64,000 nt of DNA from assembly GCF_900635955.1 (NCBI RefSeq), contig NZ_LR134201.1, positions 2,170,001 to 2,234,000 of the forward strand, written 5' to 3'. Positions 1 through 12,000 of this stretch are shown piece after piece. A model generated the notes under the pieces. It was not told the DNA's origin and did no database searches. It saw only the letters and a program-made list of their open reading frames with translations. The position numbers and the translations under genes were made by a program. The stretch is from Cedecea lapagei (lineage in GTDB: Bacteria > Pseudomonadota > Gammaproteobacteria > Enterobacterales > Enterobacteriaceae). Numbering within the stretch: position 1 is the stretch's first letter; the number at the start of each line of letters is the position of its first letter.

Positions 1-2
1 CC

Positions 3-3000
3 ACCACGCACGATATCACCGTCAGCTCCACGCCGCCGGACGTGGCGTTCAACGCCATCAGCCAGGATAACGTGCTGAACGCCATCGAGGCAACGCAGCC
101 GTTAACCCTGAGCGGAACCAGCAATCTCCCGGACGGCAGCACGGTAACGGTGACGCTGAATAGCGTCACCTACACGGCAGAAGTCAGCGGAGGCATCTGG
201 CAGGTTCAGGTGCCGGTCAACGATGTGGTTAAGCTTGGCGACACAACCTACACCCTCAGCGTGAGCGGGACGGATACGACCGGCAATACGGGCACGGCAA
301 CGGCCACGCTGCAGGTAGATACTGCGCTGCCAACCGTTATTGTTTCTACCTTTGCGGGCGATAACCGCGTTAATAACAGCGAAATTAGCAATGACCAAAT
401 CCTGAGCGGGCGCGTTACCGGCGCGCAGGAAGGCGACGCCGTTACCATTACCATTGGCGGTAAAAATTACACCGCTAAGGTGCAAAGCGATCTGACCTGG
501 AGCACCACCGTGCCGGCCGCAGATCTTCAGGCGCTGGGGGATGGCGACGTCTCGATTGTGGCTTCCGTGACTAACGCCCACGGCAATACCGGCTCCGGCA
601 GTCGCGAGATTAATATTAATGCCCAGCTCCCTGGGCTGCGCATCAATGTCGTGTCTGGCGATGACGTGATTAACGCCATCGAGCAGCATCAGGATCTGAC
701 CGTTACCGGCAGCAGCTCGCACCTTAACGCCGGGACGATTATTACCGTGCGCGTTAATGACGTAAATTACCAGGCCGCCGTGAGCGCAACGGGGAGCTGG
801 CAAATCGGCATCCCCGCGAGCGATCTGGCGGCGTGGCCGAACGGCAAGCTGGAGATCTTTGCCAGCTCTGCCGACGAGTCTGGAAACCCGGTTGCCGCTA
901 ACCGCCCGGTGGAAGTAGACCTGAATGCTGTGGCTATTTCCATCCACAGCGTGACCAGCGACGATATGCTGAACGCGGTTGAGAAGGCTGCTGACCTCAC
1001 GCTGAGCGGAAAAACGCAGGGCGTTGAGAGCGGGCAAACGGTCGTGATCAAGTTTGGCGGCCATACCTACACGACCAGCGTGGATGGTAATGGTGACTGG
1101 ACCTTGATTGTGCCTGCGGCAGACATGCGTGACATGGTAGATGGCCGTACCGAGGTGACCGCTAGCGTCACCAACGGCAACGGCAACAGCGCCAGCGGAT
1201 CGCGCGAAGTACTGGTGGATACCCAGCCTCCGTCTATTACGCTGAATAGCGTCACGGCCGATAATATTCTTAACCACGCCGAAGCCGCTCAGGATCTGAC
1301 GATCGCCGGTACCTCTACCGCTCAGGCGGGGCAAACGGTCACCGTCACCCTTAACAACCATCATTACACGGGGCTGGTTCTTGCCGACGGCAGCTGGAGC
1401 ATTATCGTACCAGTTGCGGATCTGGCGAACCTGACCGACGGCAGCTGGTCTATCAGCGCCAGCGTCAGCGACGTGGCCGGTAACCCGGCCAGCACAAGCC
1501 ACGGTATGCTTGTCGATACCACCGTGCCTGTCGTCACCATCAATACCTTTGCCGGGGATAACATCGTTAACCAGTCTGAACATGCTCAGGCGCAGGTGCT
1601 ATCCGGTACTGCCACCGGTGCCGCAGTTGGCGACAGCGTAAAAATTACCGTTAACGGTGTTGAATACGCTACGGTGCTGGACGCCGGCGGAAACTGGAGC
1701 ATGGGTCTGCCTGCGGAGGTCATTAGCGGTCTGGCGGATGGTACCTATACCGCAGCGGTCGTGGTGACCGATAAAGCGGGCAACGTCGGCAGCAGCTCGC
1801 TGACGTTTGAGGTGGCCACCGGCCTGCCGCAGATCGCTATCGATGCCATCGCCCAGGATGACGTGATTAACGCGGCAGAAAAAAGCGCTGAACTGACCAT
1901 TAGCGGGACCAGTAATCAGCCGGATGGAACGCAAATTACCGTCAATCTGAACGGCGTAGATTACGCTGCGGTGGTCAACGGCAGTGCGTGGAACGTGAAG
2001 ATCCCGGCGCAGGACGTAGCAAAACTGGGTGAAGCTAACTATACCGTTAGCGCTTCGGTCACGGACGCCAGCGGCAACAGTAACTCTGCAACTCATAGCG
2101 TGCTGGTTGATAGCTCTCTGCCTCTCATTACCATTAACACCGTCGCGGGCGATAACATCATTAATCTCGCCGAAGTGAATGCAGGACAGCAGCTCACCGG
2201 CAGCGTGATCAACGCGGCTGCGGGCGATAAGGTGACTATTGTGCTGGGCGGCAACAGCTACACCGCTATCGTGCAGAGCGACCTCAGCTGGAGCCTGCCG
2301 CTGAGCAAAGAGATGCTCACGGCGCTGGGCGATGGCGATCTTACCGCTCACGCCTCCGTCACCAACGGCCGTGGTAACACCGGCGGCACGGATCATGATT
2401 TCACCATACATGCCCAACTGCCGGGCCTGCGCATCAATACCATTGCGGGTGATGACGTTATCAACCTCGCGGAGCATAACCAGGATCTGATCGTCAGCGG
2501 GACCAGCATCGGGCTGAACGCAGGCAGCGTAGTGACCGTTACGCTGAACGGTAAAGACTATCTGGCGACGGTTAAGGCAGACGGAAGCTGGAGCGCCGCG
2601 GTACCGGGTGTGGATGTCAGCAGCTGGCCCGACGGCGTGTTAACGGTGACCGCCGCGGCACATGACGGCGCCAACAATCCGGTCAGTATTGACGCTGTTG
2701 TCGATGTTGATTTAGCTCCGGTATCCATCAGCGTGAACAGCATCACCGCGGATAACGTGCTGAACGCCGCAGAGAAAGGTGCCGACCTGATCCTTTCGGG
2801 CCTCACCACTCACGTTGAGCCCGGGCAGACCGTCACCATCACTTTTGCGGGCCATCGCTACACCACTACCGTTAACGACGACGGTAGCTGGAGCTATACC
2901 GTGCCTGCCGCCGATATGGCGAAGCTGAAGGACGGCGATGCGCAGGTTAACGTCAGCGTCAGTAACGTCAGCGGTAATCCAGCCTCAGCCTCTCAGGAAT

Positions 3001-6000
3001 ATAGCGTTGACGCCAGCGCGCCAGCGTTGACGATTGATCCGCTGAGCGGGGATAACCAGCTCAACGCGGCGGAGGTGAAGCAACCTCTGATTGTCAGCGG
3101 CAGCAGCAACGCAGAGCAGGGCCAGGAAGTGACGGTCACGCTAAATAATGTTAGCTATACCGCAACGGTTGGTGCCGACGGGCGCTGGAGCGTCAGCGTG
3201 CCGGCCAGCGATCTGGCTACGCTCGAGGACGGGATCCTCAACGTCAGCGCGTCGGTTGCTGACAAAGCCGGTAACCCGGCAAACGCAGACCGGGGCGTGC
3301 TGGTGGATATCACCGAGCCGACGCTGACTATCGGCACCGTCGCCGGGGACGACACGATTAACGCCAGCGAACATAACCAGGCCCACACCGTGAGCGGCAC
3401 CAGCACCGGTGCAGCGGCGGGAGATGTGGTTACCGTAGTGGTAAATGGCCAGGGGGCATCGTTCACCTTCACCACCACCCTGGACGGCAACGGTCAATGG
3501 AATATCGGTATTCCGGCCTCGGTGATTCAAGGACTGGCTGACGGCAGCTACACCATTACCGCCAGCGTCACCGATGCGGCAGGGAACAGCGGCAGCGTGG
3601 ATCATGCCCTGAACGTCAATACCGCCGTGCCGGCTATTTCCATCGCCACCATTGCGTTGGATGACGTCATTAACGCCACGGAAAAGGGCCAGGATTTGGT
3701 GCTGTCCGGCACCAGCAACCAGCCTGCGGGAACGATCATTATCGTCACCCTGAACGGTATCAATTATCAGGCCGTGGCCGGCACCGACGGCAGCTGGAGT
3801 ACAACCCTACCGGCCTCTTCGGTCAGCAAGCTGGGAGAAGCCAACTACACGGTGACCGCGGCGGTGACCGACGCCCATGGCAACAGCAATAGCGACAGCC
3901 ATACTGTGCTGGTTGACAGCGCCTTACCGACAGTCAGCATCGATAGCGTAACCAGCGACAATATTCTCAACATCACGGAAATCAACAGCGGGCAGACGCT
4001 CAGCGGTACCGTCACCGGGGCTGCGCAGGGTGACGTTGTTACGATTGATCTGGGCGGCGTGCTGTATCAGACGACCGTTCAGGCTGATTTGAGCTGGAGC
4101 CTGCCGGTTTCTACAGCGATCCTGACGGCGCTGGGTAACGGCGAGCTGACCATTACGGCCTCCGTGACCAACGGGCACGGCAACACCGGTGGCGGCAGTC
4201 GCGATATCGTTATTGATGCCAATTTACCGGGGCTGCGGGTCGATACCGTCGCCGGTGATAACGTTATCAATGCCATTGAGCATAACCAAAATCTGATTAT
4301 TAACGGGACCAGCACCGGCCTCAGCGCGGGTAGCGCGGTGACCGTGACCATTAACGGAAAAGAGTACGCGGCAACCGTACGCGCGGACGGCAGCTGGCAG
4401 GCAGCCGTACCGAGCGACGATGTCAGCCGCTGGGCCGAGGGGGCCGTCACGATTGGCGTGAAGGGCAGCAGCGGTGCGGGCAATGAGGTGGCTATCCAGC
4501 ACCAGGTGACCGTCGATCTTACCGACGTGGTCATCAGCATTAACGCGGTTACCGGCGATAACGTTCTGAACGCCGCAGAAAAGGGCGCAAACCTCGAACT
4601 CTCCGGCTCGACGCAACATGTAGAGCCGGGGCAGACCGTAAACATCACCTTTGCAGGACACACCTACGCGGCTACGGTGCAGGCGGACGGCAGCTGGAAA
4701 TATACCGTCCCGGCGGCGGATATGGTTAACCTGAAAGAGGGGGAAACCGCCGTACAGGTGAGCGTCAGCAACAAAAACGGTAACAGCACCCAGGCTGCGC
4801 AAAACGTTAGCGTCGACAGTATTGCGCCGACGCTGACCGTCGATCCTGTCAGCCAGGATAATCTGCTGAATGCCGCAGAAGCGAGTCAGGATCTGATCAT
4901 CAGCGGGACAAGCACGGCAGAGACGGGCCAGACCGTGACGGTGGAGCTGAACGGTGAAAACTACCAGACCACGGTAAAAGCAGACGGAAGCTGGAGCCTG
5001 ACCGTCCCTGCATCCGATGTCGGTAAGCTGGTCGACGGAGAAGTCATGATAACGGCGACCGTCGAAGATCGCGCAGGTAACCCGGGCAGCGCCAGCCGCG
5101 ACATGCTGGTGGATATCACCGTGCCTGAAGTGACCATCGGAACGATAGCGACCGACGACGTTATTAACCAGACCGAACACGGCCAGGCGCAGGTGATCTC
5201 CGGCACCAGCACCGGCGCACAGGCCGGTGATATTGTCACCGTGACGCTGGGAAATAAAAGCTATACCGGCGTGGTGGATGCGAACGGTAACTGGAGTGTG
5301 GGCGTGCCGCGCGCTGATATCAGCGCGCTGGGAGACAGCACCTACACGGTGACCGCCTCGATCACCGACAAAGCGGGGAACATCGGCGATGCAAGCCATA
5401 GCGTTAAGGTCGATACCGCCGCGCCTACCCTGACAATTGATACGATCGCCGGGGATGACATCCTCAATGCCGACGAGAAAACAGCGGATGTGGTGATTAG
5501 CGGTTCCTCCACGGGTCTGGCCGATGGAACTTCCGTGACCGTGACCCTGAACGGCAAAAACTATACTGCCACGGTGGACGATCAGGGCAAATGGACCACC
5601 ACCGTACCTGCCCAGGATGTCGGCAAACTGGGTGAAGCCTTCTATGAGGTTTCCGTTAGCGCCAGCAATGGCGTGGGCAACGGTGGTAGCCAGAGCACCA
5701 CGCTCGAAGTGGCCTCTACGTTGCCTGGCGTTATCATCAATGCCGTGGCGACAGACGACGTTATCAATGCCGCCGAGCTGGCAGCTGGCCAGACGATTAC
5801 CGGGCGCGTGACCGGCGTGCAGGCGGGAACGGATGTAACCATTAACATCGGCGGCGTGAATTATACCGCGAAGGTGCAAAGCGATCTGAGCTGGAGCCTG
5901 GCGCTCAGCAAAGAGGTACTGACCGCGCTCGGCGACGGCTCGCTAAAAATTAACGCCTCCGTAACCGACGGCGCAGGTAACACCGGTACCGGCTCTCGCG

Positions 6001-9000
6001 GGGTGACTATTGATGCCGCGCTGCCTGGTATTCGTATCAATACCCTTGCCGGCGACGACGTGATTAACGCCATTGAACACGGGACTAGCCTGGTGGTTAA
6101 CGGCACCAGCAGCGGCCTGAGCGAGGGCAGCACGGTGACCGTGACGATCGACGGTAAAGACTATGTCGCCTCGGTCCTCGCCGACGGCAAATGGCAGACC
6201 GTGGTGCCGGGAAATGAAGTCAGCCAGTGGATAGCCGGTGACATTACCGTCTCTGCCACCGGGAGCAGCAGCTCGGGCAATCCTGTCTCTATCGATCACA
6301 CCGTCAAGGTGGATCTCAGCGAAGTGGCTATTACCGTTGGCCAGGTTGCCGGGGATGATGTGGTTAATGCGGCCGAGAAAGGCACAGATTTACTGCTTTC
6401 AGGGGCGACGCAGAATGTAGAGCCCGGCCAGACCGTCACCGTGACCTTCGCCGGTCATACCTATACGACTCTGGTCGAGAGCGACGGCAGCTGGAAGCTG
6501 ACCGTACCGGCGAATGATATGAAAGGCCTGAAGGATGGAGAGACGTCCGTGGAGGTCAGCGTCTCTAACGTTATCGGCAACGGAGCTTCCGCCGGGCGTG
6601 AAATCAGCGTCGATACCGCGGCGCCAACCCTGCAAATTAATACTATCGCCGGGGATAATGTGCTTAACGCCGCCGAAGCCGGACAGCCGGTGGTGATTAC
6701 CGGTACCAGCAACGCGGAGACCGGACAAACCGTCACCGTGACGCTGAATAACGAAACCTACACCGGTACCGTGCAAGCAGATGGCAGCTGGAGCATCACC
6801 GTTCCTGTGGAAAAAGCCTCAGCCCTTACCGATGGCGTCTATACCGTTACGGCAACCGTCAGCGATGCAGCAGGCAATGGCTCTTCCACGAGCCACAATC
6901 TCGGCGTCGATGTCACCGTCCCGTCGATTACCTTTGGCGTGGTAGCGGGCGACAATGTGATTAACCTTGCTGAACACAGCCAGGCTCAGATCATTTCCGG
7001 CTCCAGCCGCGGCGCGGCTGCGGGCGATAAGATCACCATTACTCTCGGCGTTAGCAGCTGGACCACCACCGTTGATGCGGCAGGTAACTGGAGCATCGGC
7101 GTACCGAAGAGCGTGGTCAGCCAGCTGGCGGACGGCACCGTCACCCTGACGGCCAGCCTGACGGATGCCGCGGGCAACACCGGCCACGGCAGCCATGAAG
7201 TGACGGTCAATACCGGCCTGCCGTCGATCAATTTCAACCCTATCAGCGGCGATAACGTGCTGAACGCCACGGAAAAAGGTGAAACGCTGACGTTAAGCGG
7301 GACCAGCGCGAACCTTGCGCCGGGCACCAGCGTGACCGTCACGCTAAACGGCAAAAATTATACCGCTATCACCGATGCCAGCGGCAACTGGAGCGTTGAC
7401 GTTCAGCCAGCCGATCTCGCCGGGCTGGGCGAAGCTAACTACACGCTGACCGCCACCGCCACAAGCTCCATCGGCAACAGCGCCAGCACCCACGCCAGTC
7501 TGCTGGTGGACACCGCCGCGCCGGGCGTGATGATTAACCCGGTCACCGCCGATAATGTGGTGAATGCAGCAGAAATCGCGGCTGGCCAGACCCTCAGCGG
7601 CAAGGTCAGCAATGCTGCAGCAGGTGACACTGTCACGATTGTGCTGGGCGGGAAAACCTACACCGCCACGGTTCAGCCCGATTTAAGCTGGAGTCTCGAC
7701 CTGTCTGCCGAGCTGTTGACCGCGCTCGGTAACGGCAGATTAACCGTGACGGCCTCGGTCACTAACGGCCACGGTAACAGCGGCACGGCCAATCGTGAAT
7801 TCGCTATCGATGCCAGCCTGCCGGGCATCCGTATCAACACCGTGGCGGGTGATGATGTGATTAATGCCATCGAACACAACCAGAACCTGATCGTCAGCGG
7901 CAGTGCCAGCGGCATGAGCGAAGGGAGTACGGTGACCGTTACCATCAATGGTAAGACTTACCTGGCCACCGTCAGCGCAAGCGGCGCCTGGTCTGCTGCG
8001 GTACCGGCCGAAGATGTCGGCGGCTGGGCTGCAGGTACTCTCACGATCGTCGCAGCGGGCAGCAGCAGCGCAGGTAACCCGGTGTCCATCGAACGCCCTG
8101 TGAATGTCGATCTCAGCCCGGTGGCGGTGAGTGTGGATAATATTACCGCTGACAACGTGCTTAACGCCGCGGAGAAAGGCAGCGACCTGCTGCTTTCGGG
8201 CAGCACCCGGAACGTGGAGCCGGGCCAGATCGTCACCCTTATCTTTGGCGGCCGGACCTACACGACGCAGGTAGAGGCTGACGGTAGCTGGCACTATACG
8301 GTACCGGCGAGCGACATGGTGGGGCTGAAGGACGGCGATACGTCTGTGAAGGTCAGCGTCACGAATGTGAACGGCAACGGCGCCAGCGCAGAGCGTGAAT
8401 TCAGCGTAGACGCTACGGCGCCAGCGCTGACCCTCGATCCGGTTGCCACAGACAACGTGATTAACGCCGCGGAAGCCGGCGCGGGCGTTGTCGTGACCGG
8501 GACCTCCAGCGCGGAAGCGGGTCAAACGGTGACGCTGACGCTCGACGGAAAAACTTACACGGGCGTTGTGAAGGCGAATGGCACCTGGAGTATTACCCTT
8601 GATGCCACGGCATTAGCCGGCCTGGCGGATAACAACTATCCGCTCAGCGTCAGCGTCAGCGATGCCGCAGGCAACGGGGCGACCAGCAGCAAAACCATTA
8701 CCCTGGACACCACCGCGCCGACCATCAGCTTCAACGCGATTGCCGGCGATGACATCATTAACCTTGTGGAGCACGCCCAGGCGCAGATTATTTCTGGCTC
8801 CAGCCGCGGTGCGGCGGCCGGGAATAATATTGTTATCACGCTTAATGGCGTTCAGTACGTCACCCAGGTCGACGCTAACGGCAACTGGAGCGTCGGCGTC
8901 CCGGCCTCGGCTATCTCTGCGCTGCAAAACGGCACGGCGACCGTCACCGCAACGTTAACCGACAGCGCTGGAAACGCGGGCACCCAATCCCATACGGTTG

Positions 9001-12000
9001 AAGTCAACGCCACCCGGATCGGTTTGACCATCGGAACTATCAGCGACGATGACGTCATTAACGCCGCCGAGCATCAGCAGGCGCTGGTGATTAGCGGCGG
9101 CAGCAGCGAACTTGCCCCAGGAACTCAGGTTACGGTGACGCTTAACGGCGTACAGTACAACGCCACTATTCATCAGGGCGGCGGCTGGAACGTTACCGTC
9201 CCGGCGAATCAGGTGCAAAATCTGGTGCATGGCAGAGGCTATACGATCTCGGCAATAGCCAGCGACGACGCAAACAACAGTACGTCAGCGACCCATAACA
9301 TCAGCGTGGACACCGTCGCACCGACGGTGACGATTGCCGATATCTCCGGGGATAACGTGATCAATGCCGCCGAACAGCAGCAGCCGCTGACGATTCGCGG
9401 CAGCAGCAGCGCCGAGACCGGGCAAAAAGTGACGGTGGCGCTCGGCAGCGAAAGCTATGAAGCGACGGTTCAGCCGGACGGCAGCTGGAGTATCACCGTT
9501 CCGGCGGCGGACCTCGCGAAACTGTCAGAGGGCGATATTAACGTGAGCGCGACGGTCAGCGATAAGGCCGGCAACCCAGGCAGCGCCGATCGCACGTTGA
9601 CGGTGGATACCGTCGCGCCGACCATCACTTTCAATAAGGTCGCGGGCGACGACATCATTAACAGCGCCGAGCAGCATGCCGGTCAGGTTATTAGCGGAAC
9701 AACTAACGCACAGCCTGGGCAGACCCTCACCGTCACCTTCAACAACCACACCTATACGGCGGTGGTTAGCGGGACCGGAACGTGGGCGGTAACGGTGCCT
9801 GCCCAGGACTTCCTGGGGGCGGTCGACGGTAATTACCAGATCTCCGCAAGCGTCAGCGATAAAGCGGGCAACAGCGGCAGCGCGAATAAGCAGGTCACCC
9901 TGAGCGGAGAAGTGCCAACGCTCAGCATTAATGACTTCGCGCAGGACAATATCGTCAACGCGGCTGAGCATGGTACGCCGCTGGTGGTTAGCGGCGTGAC
10001 CAACGCTCCAGCAGGGCAAACCGTGACGATTGTGCTTAACGGGCAGCAGTACACCACCACGGTAAATAGCGACGGGACCTGGCAGTATACGTTGGGCAGC
10101 AGTGCGGTCGCCGCGCTGGCTGACGGAGGGTCATATGTGATCCACGCAAGCGTCAGCAACAGCATCGGCAACAGCGCGGCAGCAGACCGTACCATCACGG
10201 TAGATACTACGCCTCCGCAGATGGCCATCACCATTGATGCCCTGCAAAATGACACCGGGTTAAGCGCCAGCGACTTTATTACCGCGGACAATAAGGTGGT
10301 AGTTAAAGGCTCCCTGAGCGCGGCACTCGGCAACAATGAGAAAGCGCAAATCAGCCTGGACGGCGGATTAACCTGGACTGACCTGGTGGTTAACGGCAAA
10401 TCATGGAGCTATGCCGACGGGCGCACGCTCGCGGACGGCATCGTGACCTACAACGTGCGCGTTATCGACAATGCGGGCAACGTTGGCTCTACGGCGACGC
10501 AGAATGTGACTATCGATACCGTAGCGCCGGATGCCAGCAAAACTATTACCGTCGAAGCCATTACCCAGGATACCGGGCTGAATGCGCACGACTTCATTAC
10601 CAGCGACAATACCCTGACGATCAGCGGCAAACTTGGCGCACCGCTCGCGACGGGCGAGCATGCACAAATCAGCATCGACGGCGGTAAGACCTGGGTTGAC
10701 GTCAGTATTAGCGGCACAACCTGGAGCTACATCGATGGCCGTACCCTGGCCGATGGCGATCACCTTTACCAGCTGCGCGTCATTGATGATGCTGGCAATA
10801 TCGGCGCAACCACCAGCCAGCTGGTGACCGTTGATACCGTTGCGCCTGATGCGAGCAAAACCGTCACCATCGACAGGATCGCCGATGATACCGGACTGAG
10901 TAACAGCGACTTTGTCACCAGCGACACTTCTCTGACTATCCACGGCTCTCTGGGCGCGTCACTGCTGGCCGGTGAATACGTGCAGATTAGCCTGGACGGC
11001 GGAACGACCTGGCAGATGGTGACAACGATAGGCACTACCTGGTACTTCAACGACGGGCGTACGCTTAGCGACGGCAGCTATCAGTACATTGTCCGCGTCG
11101 TGGACGATGCGGGTAACGTCGGGCAGAGCGCTTCTCAGACGGTTACGGTTGATACCACTCCGCCGGATGCGGCGATCACCGTCACCGTAGACAGCATCAC
11201 CACCGACAGCGGCTTTAGCAACAGTGATTTTGTCACTAACGACAATACGCTGACGCTGAACGGTTCACTGGGTGCCGCGTTGGGTAGAAACGAGTTCGTG
11301 CAGGTCAGCTCCGACGGCGGCGTCACCTGGGTTAACGCCACGTCGGTAACCGGGACGAGCTGGAGCTACACCGACGGGCGTCAGCTTGCTGACGGCAACC
11401 ACACGTGGCAGGTTCGCGTGGTCGACCTTGCCGGAAACGTTGGGGCAACGACCAGCCAGACGGTAACGGTGGATACCGTCGCGCCAACCTATGGCATCAC
11501 CATTGACAGTATTTCGGATGATACCGGGCAGAGCGCCAGCGACTTTATCACTATGGATACCACGCTGACGCTGAACGGGACGCTGGGCCACGCTCTTGCC
11601 AGCGACGAACGTGTACAAATCAGTCTCGACGGTGGGCAGAGCTGGGTTGATACCGTGGTGACAGGCACGGCCTGGCGCTACGTGGACGGCCGAACTCTGC
11701 CGGACGGTGACCATCTGTATCAGGTTCGTATCATCGATCAGGCCGGGAACGTTGGGTCAACGGCGAGCCAGGTTGTGACGGTGGATACCGTTGTGCCGGA
11801 CACCGTGGGAACCATCGTCAGCTATACCGATAACGACGGCGAGCGTACCGGTACCTTCGACAGCAGCTATTCCACCGATGATACCTCGCCGGTACTGAAC
11901 GGAACGCTGAACCAGGCGCTGGCGGCTGGAGAAATAGCGCAGATATTCCGCGATGGCGTTCTGGTCGGCAAGGTCACCGTCACCGGAGGTACCAACTGGA

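Noticed and set aside
42..44. GTG at 42 as start of the adhesin gene
   Set aside because: The frame is open to the window edge, and the preceding codons continue the inter-domain linker pattern (TVSSTPPD).
102..1583. Long antisense frame (493 residues) in the adhesin, and similar ones at 1599-2477, 4224-5879 and elsewhere
   Set aside because: They mirror the repeat structure of the sense strand, have no ribosome site, signal or domain pattern, and arise from the GC-rich repetitive codon use of the adhesin.
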